NCBI GenBank assembly: GCA_964441775.1
Contig: CAYTVL010000012.1
Coordinates: 62,001 to 126,000, forward strand
Direction of reading: 5' to 3'
Length of the DNA: 64,000 bases
Source: SYOC01 sp964441775
GTDB lineage: Bacteria; Desulfobacterota; Binatia; Bin18
Positions within the stretch are counted from its first letter, which is position 1. The number at the start of each line of letters is the position of its first letter. The notes below the pieces were generated by a model. That model had not been told where the DNA came from and did no database searches. It saw only the letters and a program-made list of their open reading frames with translations. A program made the position numbers and the translations under genes. Positions 18,618-28,165 of this stretch are shown here, one piece after another.

Positions 18618-19637
18618 TTATCCGTCTCTTGAGCGCTCGACATGACCGCCAAACTCGAAGCGCATCGCCGAAAGGATTCTCCTGGCAAAATCGTCCGCCC
18701 CACGGGAACTGAACCGCTCATACAGCGCGGTGCTCAGCACGGGAGCGGGGCACCCTTCTTCAACCGCCGCAGCGATGGTCCACCGTCCTTCGCCTGAATC
18801 TGACACGTGCCCCGAGAAATTCTCCAGGTCAGGGCTCTTGCTCAACGCCAAGGCCGTCAGGTCTAGTAGCCATGAGGCCACCACGCTGCCGCGCCGCCAC
18901 ACTTCCGCGATATCCGCGAGAGGGAAGTCGTATTGATAGTGTTCAGGGTGGCGTAATGGGGTTGTTTCAGCGTCCACCATGCTTCCCCGCTTACCAACAT
19001 TGGCGTGGTGTAAAATGTTGAAACCTTCAGCGTAGGCGGCCATCAGGCCATATTCGATGCCGTTATGCACCATTTTGACAAAATGCCCAGCGCCTACTGG
19101 TCCACAATGGAGATATCCTTCCTCCGCCGTCCCTCCGACTGTTTCTTTCCCCGGCGTGCGAGAGATGGCGCCCCGCCCCGGCGCTAAGGTCTTAAAAATA
19201 GGGTCAAGATGCTGCACGGCAGCTTCCGGTCCTCCGATCATGAGACAATAGCCGCGCTCCAGGCCCCAGACGCCGCCGCTCGTCCCAACGTCGAGATAAT
19301 GAATACCTTTGCTTTGCAGCTCTTCCGCGCGACGAATGTCGTCAATGTAATAGGAATTCCCTCCGTCAATTACAATATCGTTCGGCTGGAGACGAGCGGC
19401 GAGATCCGTCAGCGTCTGGTCGACGACTGCTGCCGGCACCATCACCCAGGCCACGCGCGGCGGCGTCAGCCGCGCGATGAACTCGTCCAAAGACGCCGTC
19501 CCGACAGCACCCTCCCGGACAAGGCTCTGTACTGCAGAAGGATTCATGTCAAAGACGACACACTGATGTCCGCCGCGCAACAGCCGGCTCACCATATTCG
19601 CTCCCATCCTGCCAAGGCCAATCATCCCTAATTGCAT
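18618..19637 (-). CDS. gnd: 6-phosphogluconate dehydrogenase, decarboxylating (short form)
   Basis: It converts 6-phosphogluconate to ribulose 5-phosphate and CO2. The N-terminal Rossmann motif GLGRMGANMVSRLL begins at residue 6. DVGTSGGVWGLERGYCLMIGG and CGPVGAGHFVKMVHNGIEY carry the substrate and catalytic Lys/His-Asn residues. At 339 residues it belongs to the short class (YqeC/GndA-like), not the ~470-residue enterobacterial form. Short-class enzymes may use NAD; cofactor preference is not decided here. Confidence 0.93.
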   Translation of the reverse strand: MQLGMIGLGRMGANMVSRLLRGGHQCVVFDMNPSAVQSLVREGAVGTASLDEFIARLTPPRVAWVMVPAAVVDQTLTDLAARLQPNDIVIDGGNSYYIDDIRRAEELQSKGIHYLDVGTSGGVWGLERGYCLMIGGPEAAVQHLDPIFKTLAPGRGAISRTPGKETVGGTAEEGYLHCGPVGAGHFVKMVHNGIEYGLMAAYAEGFNILHHANVGKRGSMVDAETTPLRHPEHYQYDFPLADIAEVWRRGSVVASWLLDLTALALSKSPDLENFSGHVSDSGEGRWTIAAAVEEGCPAPVLSTALYERFSSRGADDFARRILSAMRFEFGGHVERSRDG

Positions 19638-19665
19638 AGCGTTCTCTCTTTCTTGGTCATCGTGG

Positions 19666-20649
19666 CTATCCTAAAGCGTGCAGCACGGCGCAGCGGGCCG
19701 CGCCCAAAAGGGCCGGTTGCTCATGGCGAATGACCCGCACTGGCATGGCTTCGAGCAAAGGCCGCATGCGTCCCTTTGTCACAAAGGCTTGCCTAAAGAG
19801 CGGGGATATCAGCTTAGGTAAAATTTTGGGGGCGATCCCGCCGCCAATGAAGACCCCCCCAGTCGCCATTATTTTCAGAGCTAGATTGCCCGCCTCGGCG
19901 CCGTAAATGGACACAAACAGATCGAGGGCTTGCATACACAGCGCCGAACGTTCCGCCAGCGCCGCTTGCGTAATGATCGCAGCCGGATCGTGGGCGCGTA
20001 ATTCTTCGGTCAGCCACGCCGGCTCATCACCGCGCCCCGTTTCGTGCAAGAACTGATAAATGTTCACCAAGCCGGGGCCGGACAGTACTCGCTCATAGCT
20101 CACCCGCTCAAACTTCGCCGATAAAAACTGGAGCAGTTCGACTTCCAATGGAAAACGTGGAGCAAAGTCGGTATGCCCCCCCTCGGTAGCGAATGGATAG
20201 TGCCTTTGGCCATCCCAATAGAGCCCGGCTTCACCGAGCCCCGTTCCTGCCGCAATGACGGCGGCATTGCCCACCGCATCGGGCGCCCCGACATTGAGCA
20301 CAGTCCAGTCCGTCGGCCCCAAGATGGTCACCCCATACGCCGTCGCCTCTAAGTCGTTAATCAAGAGCACAGTGGGAATGTTGAGTTCATTGGCCAGGAG
20401 TCGTGCATCCACTATCCAGGGCAGGTTAGTCGCTTCGACTCGATTATTTTTCACCGGACCAGCGATGCCAAAACAAGCGATCGAAGGGGATTGTCCGTGC
20501 GCCAAGAGAAACTGCTTTACAATTGCACTCAGTCCACTATGAGCACGGCTCGGAAACGTTTCTTCGATGTCGGAGATGAGGCGACCCCCTTCTTCCGTAA
20601 AACAGGCGAGCCGTGTATGGGTGCCGCCGATATCACCTGCTAAGATCAT
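19666..20649 (-). CDS. glk: Glucokinase (Glk, ROK-independent type)
   Basis: It phosphorylates glucose with ATP, feeding Zwf. The 327-residue sequence opens with the phosphate loop MILAGDIGGTHTRLACF and has the catalytic Asp in LLINDLEATAYGV. It continues with AAGTGLGEAGL, EGGHTDFAP and a final ATGGVFIGGGIAPK. This fits the E. coli-type Glk family (PF02685). GGAGGAAGGTCC immediately precedes the ATG. It is second in the tkt-led operon; no ROK zinc-finger motif is seen. Confidence 0.95.
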   Translation of the reverse strand: MILAGDIGGTHTRLACFTEEGGRLISDIEETFPSRAHSGLSAIVKQFLLAHGQSPSIACFGIAGPVKNNRVEATNLPWIVDARLLANELNIPTVLLINDLEATAYGVTILGPTDWTVLNVGAPDAVGNAAVIAAGTGLGEAGLYWDGQRHYPFATEGGHTDFAPRFPLEVELLQFLSAKFERVSYERVLSGPGLVNIYQFLHETGRGDEPAWLTEELRAHDPAAIITQAALAERSALCMQALDLFVSIYGAEAGNLALKIMATGGVFIGGGIAPKILPKLISPLFRQAFVTKGRMRPLLEAMPVRVIRHEQPALLGAARCAVLHALG

Positions 20650-20730
20650 GGACCTTCCTCCGTTACGGTAATCCGGCCTAGCCGCTGTTCCTGCGTGTCA
20701 TGCGCGAGCTAGGTCTACCACTTCATTGAT

Positions 20731-22809
20731 TTAGCCCTTCGTGTGTTTCGCTATCTGTTCCTTTGCCGCCGCCACAACATGCTCTGGCGTGAAGCCAAAC
20801 TTTTGTTGCAGGGCCTTGAGCGGAGCAGAGGCGCCAAAGGTCGGCATGCCGATAATCTGACCATGAGAGCCCACATAGCGCTCCCAACCCAAAGCAGAGG
20901 CCTGTTCTACGGCAACACGCGCCGCCACTGAGGCCGGAAGCACCTGCTCGCGGTACTCTGGACTCTGCTGCTCAAAGAGTTCCCACGACGGCATACTCAC
21001 CACGCGCGCTTTTACGCCTTCCGCGTGCAACTGTCTGTACGCAGCAAGACACAAAGAGAGCTCACTGCCGGTCGCCAGCAACAAGACTTCTGGCGCGACC
21101 CCTTGCGGGTCGGCCAGGACATAGGCCCCTCGTGCGAGCCCAGATGCAGACGCGTATTGCGCGCGGTCTAACGTGGGGAGCGCTTGCCGAGTGAGGACCA
21201 AGGCGACCGGCGTGTGTTGCGATTGCATGATGAAACGCCAGGCTTCGACAACTTCATTCGCATCTGCTGGTCGTAGGGTAACGAGTCCTGGAATGGCGCG
21301 TAGCGAAGCCAGTTGCTCCACTGGTTGATGGGTTGGTCCATCTTCACCAACCCCGATCGAATCATGAGTGAAAATGTAAATGGTGGGAAGCTCCATCAAG
21401 GCGCTGAGTCGGATTGCCGGTCGCGCATAATCGCTAAAGATGAGAAACCCGGACCCATACGGACGCACCTTGGCCAGAGACATGCCGTTCAGGACCGCAC
21501 TCATGGCGTGCTCACGGACGCCGAAGTGAAAATTGCGTCCACTCGGATTCTCAGCCGAAAAATCACCAGCCCCTGAGAAAGTCAGTCGTGTTTTCGTCGA
21601 AGGAGCCAAATCCGCCGCGCCCCCAATAAGCCACGGAACGTTTTGCGCAAGTACATTCAGCACTTGTCCCGATGAATCCCGGGTCGCCAAGCCTTTCGCA
21701 TCCGCCGGAAAAATGGGCAGAGCCTTGTCCCACCCTTCCGGCAACTGCCGACGAAACATGCGCTCACTTTGCGTGGCGAGGTCCGGATACTGACGCCGAT
21801 ACTCCTCGAACAGGTTTAGCCAAGCAGCATAGTGCCCCGCCCCGCGTCGTCCGACACCAGCCTGGAAATGTTCTCGCACTCCGTTAGGGACGAGGAAGCG
21901 CGCCTCTTCGGGCCAGCCATAATTCCGCTTGGCGAGCTTGATCTCCTCTTCGCCCAGAGGTTCGCCATGCGCCGCGCTCGTATCTTGTTTGTGCGGAGCG
22001 CCGTAAGCAATGTGGCTATCGACGATAATAAGCGTAGGACGATCAGGCGTCTCTTGAAACATCTGCAAGGCGCGTTCGATTGAGGGAAGATCATTGGCGT
22101 CTTGCACCCGCGTCACCTGCCAGCCGTAGCTGAGAAAACGGTCGGCGACATCGTCACTAAAAGTTAGGTCGGTATTCCCTTCGATACTGATCTTATTACG
22201 GTCATAGATCCAGCACAAATTGGAGAGCTTGAGGTGGCCCGCCAACGAGGCGGCTTCACTGGCGACGCCTTCCATCATGTCGCCATCACCGCACAGGGCG
22301 TACACGTTGTAATCGATCACCTCAAAGTTGGGACGGTTGAAATACGCCGCCAGCCAGAGACCCGCGATCGCCATGCCGACACTGGTAGACACTCCCTGGC
22401 CCAACGGTCCCGTTGTCGTCTCTACCCCTGTGGTCCAACGATATTCCGGATGGCCGGGACACTTGCTATCGAGCTGTCGAAATCGCTTGATATCGTCAAG
22501 TTTCACCGACAGCTCTCCCAAGGTTTCGTACTTGGGGTTGACTGCTTTCACTCCGCACAGATGGAGAAGCGCGTACAACAGCATGGAGGCATGGCCTGCT
22601 GATAAAACGAAACGGTCGCGGTTCGGCCAAATCGGATGTTCGGGATCGAAGCGCAGCCAGCGCTGCCACAAGCAGTACACTGTTGGCGCCATCGCCATCG
22701 GCGTACCCGGATGACCGGAGTTCGCCTGCTGTACGGCATCTATTGACAGCGTCCGTATAGTGTTGATGCAGAGCAGATCAAGTTGCTCCTGAGTGCTCAA
22801 TGTACTCAT
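20731..22809 (-). CDS. tkt: Transketolase
   Basis: This thiamine-diphosphate enzyme exchanges two-carbon units between pentose, heptulose and triose phosphates in the non-oxidative pentose phosphate pathway. NSGHPGTPMAMAP near residue 30 and the TPP motif GDGDMMEGVASEAASL...NKISIEG are intact. The pyrimidine domain has THDSIGVGEDGPTHQP. Length (692) is normal. TTTTAGGAGGAAAGAT gives a strong ribosome site. It is the first gene of the leftward operon, divergent from the signalling genes at 23655. Confidence 0.97.
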   Translation of the reverse strand: MSTLSTQEQLDLLCINTIRTLSIDAVQQANSGHPGTPMAMAPTVYCLWQRWLRFDPEHPIWPNRDRFVLSAGHASMLLYALLHLCGVKAVNPKYETLGELSVKLDDIKRFRQLDSKCPGHPEYRWTTGVETTTGPLGQGVSTSVGMAIAGLWLAAYFNRPNFEVIDYNVYALCGDGDMMEGVASEAASLAGHLKLSNLCWIYDRNKISIEGNTDLTFSDDVADRFLSYGWQVTRVQDANDLPSIERALQMFQETPDRPTLIIVDSHIAYGAPHKQDTSAAHGEPLGEEEIKLAKRNYGWPEEARFLVPNGVREHFQAGVGRRGAGHYAAWLNLFEEYRRQYPDLATQSERMFRRQLPEGWDKALPIFPADAKGLATRDSSGQVLNVLAQNVPWLIGGAADLAPSTKTRLTFSGAGDFSAENPSGRNFHFGVREHAMSAVLNGMSLAKVRPYGSGFLIFSDYARPAIRLSALMELPTIYIFTHDSIGVGEDGPTHQPVEQLASLRAIPGLVTLRPADANEVVEAWRFIMQSQHTPVALVLTRQALPTLDRAQYASASGLARGAYVLADPQGVAPEVLLLATGSELSLCLAAYRQLHAEGVKARVVSMPSWELFEQQSPEYREQVLPASVAARVAVEQASALGWERYVGSHGQIIGMPTFGASAPLKALQQKFGFTPEHVVAAAKEQIAKHTKG

Positions 22810-23654
22810 ATCTTTCCTCCTAAAACAGAATTGCCTTCAATGGGAGGGGAGGCAAGCATTTTTTCCGACAACGCCTCGCTACGTGGCGACGGCAACGACG
22901 AGCTTCCCGCGTCCGTGTTTCCGTCTTGCTTCTTCTGTCTAAGCGGTGGCGGCTTGAAAGTGTTCAGACATCGCAGCCTCTAGTAAAAACCTTGGTTGTC
23001 TCGCTTGACGCTGACTTTACTCTTCATCGGGGTTGTTGAAAAATGCGCAGATATGAGCCCGATTGCCAAGTGTTGAGCCACCGAATCGAATCAGATGGTT
23101 CCTCTCCTTCGGGGCTTTCTCGCGAACCTTGATTTTATCTTCGGTCGAATCCATGAAGGGTGTCCTTTAAGACTCAGGTCCGTTCGATGTTTTATCCTGG
23201 AGAAGATGCCGTGCTGTTTCAAGGACTGTGAGACAGGAGTAACCGAAGCCATTCACGTTGCGTGGCTACACTACCGCACGTGAAAAGCAACCATCACCAA
23301 GGAGTGTTGCTGGCCGGGGCATTAGCAACTTGTTTACGTTGACGTGAATCCGACCTCTTTTTCTCTACCTCTCACCTCACCGTTCTCTTTTTCTCCTCGT
23401 TATTTCCTCACTCAACTGGACGGGTCACAAATTGCAGATACTGAGAGGGCTCGAAACACCGGTGAGGTCCGCTCTCTGCGCTCAGTTCGTTTCGCGCCAG
23501 TAAGACGTTGAAGTGTAAGGAGTTTCTCCAAAAGCAAATTGGAATCGAAAAGGGAGGAAAAAAAGACTGCTTAAAGAAGCGGCAATACCTGTCTGTTTGG
23601 TGCTTAATCAGCAGTCAGGTGTTCCCTCGTCGGTTTTCGTTCTGGAGTGGCGAG
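22810..23654. promoter_or_regulatory. Divergent intergenic region between tkt and the kinase gene
   Basis: About 845 bases separate the leftward pentose phosphate operon from the rightward signalling/glgP/ppc genes. Promoters for both must lie here, but I could not fix -35/-10 boxes with confidence. Pyrimidine-rich stretches (23347-23415) precede the kinase gene. No coding sequence is convincing; the frame from 23508 to 23655 begins with TTG and reads as upstream extension of the kinase. Confidence 0.45.
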
Positions 23655-26213
23655 ATGGAAGTTTCTTCTATTCTTCCTGTGATTCGACAGGGTGCTGAGT
23701 GGTGCTCTCGTGGACTCTCGAAGCTGTTTCAACGAAGGGTCTCGCGCACGGAGGAATTGCATCGCTGGATGGCTGAATTGGAAAAGGCCAATACAAGGCT
23801 AGCGCAGGAGGTTGCCGAACGGAAGCGTGTAGAAAAAGAACTGCGGCAAGCAGAAACAAAATACCGCAGCATTTTTGAGAATGCGGTAGAGGGAATTTTC
23901 CAAACCACCCCGGAAGGGCGCTACCTCAGCGTCAATCCGGCTTTGGCGGGCATTTATGGCTATGAGACCCCTGAGGAATTGATGATGAGTCTGACGGACA
24001 TTGGCGGGCAATTATATGTCGAGGCCTCTCGCCGCGATGAGTTTATTCGGCTCCTCCATAGACATCATACCGTCACGGGGTTTGAGTCGCAGGTCTATCG
24101 TCGCGACGGAACAGTCATCTGGATTACGGAAACCGCCCGTGCGGTCCGTGACGCCAGCGGGGCGCTGCTGTACTACGAGGGCATCGTTGAAGACATTTCC
24201 GAACGGAAGCGAGCGGAGGAGGAACTGCGGAAAGCGAAGCTGAGCGCTGAGTCGGCGGCCAACGCCAAGGGTGAATTTCTCGCCAACATGAGCCATGAGC
24301 TGCGGACCCCGCTCAATGGCGTCATCGGCATGACCGACTTGGCGCTGGATACCGAGCTGACGCCTGAACAGCGCGAGTATCTGATGATCGCGAAAGACTC
24401 GGCCAACTCTCTGTTAGAACTGCTCAATGATATTCTCGATTTTTCAAAAATCGAAGCTGGCAAGTTCGAGCTTGATCCGATCGAATTTTCTTTGCACGAC
24501 GGTCTTGAGGCTGCACTGAAGGCGTTGGCGGCCCGTGCGCACAAGAAGGGATTGGAGCTGGCCTGCCACATTGCTGCGGATGTGCCGGATGTCTTACTGG
24601 GCGACCTGGGGAGGCTGCGACAAATCGTCGTCAATCTTGTCGGAAACGCGATCAAGTTCACAGCCCAGGGTGAAGTGGTGATGCGGGTCTCGATCGAGTG
24701 GCGTAACGAGAACGAAGTTTGTCTACATTGTACCGTAACCGACACTGGCATTGGGATTCCTGCCGACAAGCAACACCTCATTTTTCATCCCTTTACCCAA
24801 GCCGATAGCTCCACCACGCGCCAATTTGGCGGCACCGGCTTGGGATTAGCAATTTCCTCACAACTTGTTGCCCTGATGGGCGGTCGCCTGTGGGTGGAAA
24901 GTGAAGTCGACAGAGGCAGCACGTTTCATTTCACTGCCCGGCTCGGTTTCCGGGCGGGAGTGCTGCCGCAATCCTTGGGTATGCGAGACAGCCTTGCCGG
25001 GTTGTCGGTTCTAGTGGTCGATGACAACACGACCAATCGGCGCATTCTGGAGGAGCAGCTCGTCAATTGGGGTCTGTGTCCCACGCTCGCTGCAAGCGGA
25101 CCAGAGGCGCTCGAGACCTTGCAGCAAGCCGCGAATAATGGAGCCCCATTTTCGTTAGTGCTGCTCGACGCCTATATGCCTTCTATGGACGGCTTTACCG
25201 TAGCTGAGTCGATCAAACGGAATCCGACTTTGGCGCGGGCGACGATTATGATGTTAACGTCCGGAGGTCATCCACAAGACGCCGTCCGCTGTCGAGAGCT
25301 GGGCCTCGCTTCATATCTAACCAAGCCGATCAAGCAGTCGGATTTACTCAATGCGATTGTCGCTGCGTTGCAGGGCGCAGAAGGGGCGCAGCCCGTCTTT
25401 TCTCCTCCCCTCATTTTCTCGACGAAAGGGCGCTCTTCTCTGCATATCCTCTTGGTCGAAGATAATCCGGTGAATCAGCATCTGGCGGTTCGACTGTTGG
25501 AGAAGCGAGGGCATTCGGTCGTAGTCGCAAACAACGGCAAAGAAGCGCTTGCCGCCTTGGCGAACGAATCGTTTGCCCTCGTGCTGATGGATGTGCAGAT
25601 GCCGGAAATGGACGGACTTGCGGCGACCAAAGCTATTCGTCAACAAGAAGAGGCGACGGGCGCGCACATCCCTATCGTGGCGCTCACGTCCCACGCCATG
25701 AAAGGCGATCGGGATCTCTGCTTTGCGGCGGGAATGGACGCCTATCTCTCCAAGCCGCTCCAGGCTCAGCAACTGTTTGACATGATTGAACAGCTAGCGC
25801 TTCAACCTGTCGCGACGCAAGAAGCAGCGGGAGAGGAATGCGAAGAGAAGGATCCAAGTGCGGTCTTTGACCAAGAAGCAACGTTAGCGCGGGTTGAAGG
25901 CGACCATGAGTTATTGCGGGAAATTGTCGGCTTGTTTTTGCTGAAGACGCCGGAGCTGCAAGCCACGGTTCATGATTCGATTGCGCGCGGCGACGGCAAA
26001 GCGCTTGAGCAAGCCGCGCATTCCATCAAAGGCGCAGTCAGTAGCTTTGGCGCGTGGGCGGCGCGTGAAGCCGCCCTCAAGTTGGAAGTACTGGGACGTG
26101 AGGGCGACCTGGCTCAGGCCGTGCTTGCCGGCGCCGCGCTTGATCGAGAGATTGCCCACCTCACGCGCGCATTGGCAGGGTATCGGGGAGGGGTGGACGC
26201 ATGCGTATCCTGA
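23655..26213 (+). CDS. Soluble hybrid sensor histidine kinase (PAS-HisKA-HATPase-REC-REC-HPt)
   Basis: An 852-residue multi-step phosphorelay kinase. A short coiled coil (about 20-60) leads to a PAS domain (about 68-185). Next are the HisKA site NMSHELRTPLNGV (H214), an ATPase with N box NLVGNAIKF and glycine box GGTGLGLAIS, receiver 1 (D505), receiver 2 (D646) and an HPt domain with AAHSIKGAV (H789). No transmembrane segment is seen, so the signal is cytoplasmic and probably sensed by PAS. I chose ATG at 23655, which has GGAG eight bases upstream; an upstream TTG at 23508 would add 49 unsupported residues. It overlaps the next gene by 13 bases. Confidence 0.93.
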   Translation: MEVSSILPVIRQGAEWCSRGLSKLFQRRVSRTEELHRWMAELEKANTRLAQEVAERKRVEKELRQAETKYRSIFENAVEGIFQTTPEGRYLSVNPALAGIYGYETPEELMMSLTDIGGQLYVEASRRDEFIRLLHRHHTVTGFESQVYRRDGTVIWITETARAVRDASGALLYYEGIVEDISERKRAEEELRKAKLSAESAANAKGEFLANMSHELRTPLNGVIGMTDLALDTELTPEQREYLMIAKDSANSLLELLNDILDFSKIEAGKFELDPIEFSLHDGLEAALKALAARAHKKGLELACHIAADVPDVLLGDLGRLRQIVVNLVGNAIKFTAQGEVVMRVSIEWRNENEVCLHCTVTDTGIGIPADKQHLIFHPFTQADSSTTRQFGGTGLGLAISSQLVALMGGRLWVESEVDRGSTFHFTARLGFRAGVLPQSLGMRDSLAGLSVLVVDDNTTNRRILEEQLVNWGLCPTLAASGPEALETLQQAANNGAPFSLVLLDAYMPSMDGFTVAESIKRNPTLARATIMMLTSGGHPQDAVRCRELGLASYLTKPIKQSDLLNAIVAALQGAEGAQPVFSPPLIFSTKGRSSLHILLVEDNPVNQHLAVRLLEKRGHSVVVANNGKEALAALANESFALVLMDVQMPEMDGLAATKAIRQQEEATGAHIPIVALTSHAMKGDRDLCFAAGMDAYLSKPLQAQQLFDMIEQLALQPVATQEAAGEECEEKDPSAVFDQEATLARVEGDHELLREIVGLFLLKTPELQATVHDSIARGDGKALEQAAHSIKGAVSSFGAWAAREAALKLEVLGREGDLAQAVLAGAALDREIAHLTRALAGYRGGVDACVS

Positions 26214-27826
26214 TCGCCGACGATGACGACATCCCGCGCCGATTGCTGCAAGCCACCCTGATGAGAGCCGGACATGAAGTGCTGAGTGCTCATGACGGCG
26301 CTGAAGCCTGGGAGATGCTGCAACAAGCGGATGCTCCCAGGCTGGCGATTGTCGATTGGCTGATGCCTGGGATGGACGGGGTGGAGCTTTGTCGCCGGGT
26401 GCGCGCGCGCCAAGCGACCCCGTATATCTATATTATTTTATTGACATCGAAAGATCGCAAGGAGGATGTGATCGCCGGTTTAGAGGCCGGGGCGGACGAT
26501 TACCTCACTAAGCCCTTTGACCCGCAAGAGCTGCACGTGCGTTTGCGCAATGGGCAACGCATCCTTGATTTACAAACCGCGCTGCTGACCTCGTTGGATC
26601 GCCTCGCACTCGCACGTCAACGCGAGGTCGAGATCGGCGCTAAAATTCAGCACACTTTGCTTTTAGGCCAGCTCCCGCCCGCGTTAGTCGGAGTGCAAAT
26701 GGCCGCGCTGACGCTGCCTTCGCAACAGGTTGATGGAGACTTCTACGATTTTTTCCGACACGGCGAGAATTGCTTTGATCTCGTGGTGGGCGACGTCATG
26801 GGGAAAGGAGTTCCAGCAGCCCTGTTAGGAGCAGCACTGAAGAGTGCATTCCCCCGCGCCCTCGCCGCTCTCCTTGTCTCCTCTACGCACGGGAGGCTTC
26901 CTGAAGCTGAAGACGTCATCATGCGGGTCCAGAGCGATGTGGCTCTGCAGTTCATTCGCCTCGGCGTGTTCGCCACTCTTTGTTATGCGCGGTTCGACAT
27001 AGCGAGGCGGCGGCTGACTCTCGTCGATTGCGGACATCCGAAAACGATTCATTTTCGCCGTCGCACCGGCGTGTGTGAACAGCTTCAGGGCGACAATATG
27101 CCGTTAGGGTTCAGCGAGCGAGAAACGTATCAACAAGTGTCATGCTTGTTGGCGGAGGGGGACGTATTGCTTTTTTACTCGGATGGGCTCACAGAAGCTC
27201 GAAACACAGATGGTGAGTTTTTTGGCGTTGAGCGCGCGATGGCGGTCATTCAGCAACACCATTACCTGGAGCCGCTGCGATTGATTGAGGCGATGCGCGA
27301 AGCCATGTTGACGTTCACCGGCGCCGACACGTGCGGGGATGATTTGACGTGCATTGTGGTGAAGGTGGAAGAGAGCGGTAGCATGGGCGCTCTGACGCAG
27401 CGACATTTTATGACTCAAAGTGACCTTGACGCCTTGCCGAGGATACGAGCATTCGTGTGTACATTTTGTCAAGATTTACCTGTTTCTATACTTGACGAGG
27501 AAGGGATCGACGAACTGGGACTCGCGGTAACGGAAGCGGCGAGTAATATTATGCGCCATGCCTATCAAGGTCGCGCCGATCAACCGCTACGGCTGGTCGC
27601 CGACGCCTTTCCTGACCGCGTGGTGATTCGGCTCTTTCATCGTGGCGAAGGGTTCGATCCCGCAATGGTCAAAGCTCCGGCCTTTGACGGCTCGTGCGAA
27701 GGCGGCTTTGGCGTATACATCATTGCGCATTCGGTCGACGAGGTGCGTTATGTCCACGATGAGCACGACGATCATTGTGTCTATTTGGTGAAAAATCGTA
27801 AACCATCGAGAGAGGGGGGAGTCTGA
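26201..27826 (+). CDS. Response regulator with PP2C phosphatase and HATPase (RsbU-RsbW-like fusion)
   Basis: A 541-residue protein with three domains. The receiver (1-120) has the acidic patch at residues 7-10, phosphoacceptor D52 in VDWLMPGMDG and K104 in YLTKPF. A SpoIIE/RsbU-type PP2C phosphatase (about 165-385) has metal-binding QQVDGDFYDF and VVGDVMGKGVPAALL. A C-terminal RsbW-like GHKL ATPase (about 415-535) has GLAVTEAASNIMRHAY. PP2C domains of this type dephosphorylate STAS antagonists and the GHKL domain phosphorylates or binds them. Its STAS partner is directly downstream. Its receiver is the natural target of the adjacent hybrid kinase. Confidence 0.93.
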   Translation: MRILIADDDDIPRRLLQATLMRAGHEVLSAHDGAEAWEMLQQADAPRLAIVDWLMPGMDGVELCRRVRARQATPYIYIILLTSKDRKEDVIAGLEAGADDYLTKPFDPQELHVRLRNGQRILDLQTALLTSLDRLALARQREVEIGAKIQHTLLLGQLPPALVGVQMAALTLPSQQVDGDFYDFFRHGENCFDLVVGDVMGKGVPAALLGAALKSAFPRALAALLVSSTHGRLPEAEDVIMRVQSDVALQFIRLGVFATLCYARFDIARRRLTLVDCGHPKTIHFRRRTGVCEQLQGDNMPLGFSERETYQQVSCLLAEGDVLLFYSDGLTEARNTDGEFFGVERAMAVIQQHHYLEPLRLIEAMREAMLTFTGADTCGDDLTCIVVKVEESGSMGALTQRHFMTQSDLDALPRIRAFVCTFCQDLPVSILDEEGIDELGLAVTEAASNIMRHAYQGRADQPLRLVADAFPDRVVIRLFHRGEGFDPAMVKAPAFDGSCEGGFGVYIIAHSVDEVRYVHDEHDDHCVYLVKNRKPSREGGV

Positions 27827-28165
27827 ATGGAGCTGATGTGTGAACACGCTGATAACGTCGCTATTGTCATACTGACGGGAGCGCAGCTCGACGCGAGTTC
27901 CGCTGAGGAGTTCAAGCGTGATATTGCGCCCGTGCTGGAAGGGCATGGGCAGGTCATTTTTGATCTGGGCCAGTTGGGGTTTATCGATAGCTCGGGGTTG
28001 GGCGCGCTCCTTTCTTGTCTACGGCATCTCCAGGCGCGAGGCGGGGACTTGAAGCTCTGTAATATATCAAAATCCGTTCGCGCGCTCTTCGAGCTGGTCC
28101 GCATGCACAAGATCTTCCACATTTTCAATACGCAAGAGGAGGCGGTCCATGCCTTCCGGCAATAG
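27827..28165 (+). CDS. STAS-domain anti-sigma factor antagonist
   Basis: A 112-residue single-domain STAS protein with the phosphorylatable serine in FIDSSGLGALL (S55). Such proteins switch between anti-sigma or other GHKL partners according to phosphorylation. The start abuts the stop of the REC-PP2C-HATPase gene, with GGGGGAG upstream. The last 17 bases overlap the glycogen phosphorylase start, so the output may be tied to glgP expression. No sigma factor of this module is in the window. Confidence 0.92.
   Translation: MELMCEHADNVAIVILTGAQLDASSAEEFKRDIAPVLEGHGQVIFDLGQLGFIDSSGLGALLSCLRHLQARGGDLKLCNISKSVRALFELVRMHKIFHIFNTQEEAVHAFRQ

Noticed and set aside
22831..22864. TTGCCT/AGGCAA inverted repeat followed by T6 on the plus strand
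   Set aside because: No rightward gene ends there and the stem has an unpaired 13-base loop, so it is a poor terminator.
23508..23654. N-terminal extension of the hybrid kinase from a TTG
   Set aside because: The 49 residues are low in conservation features, while ATG at 23655 has a well-spaced GGAG.
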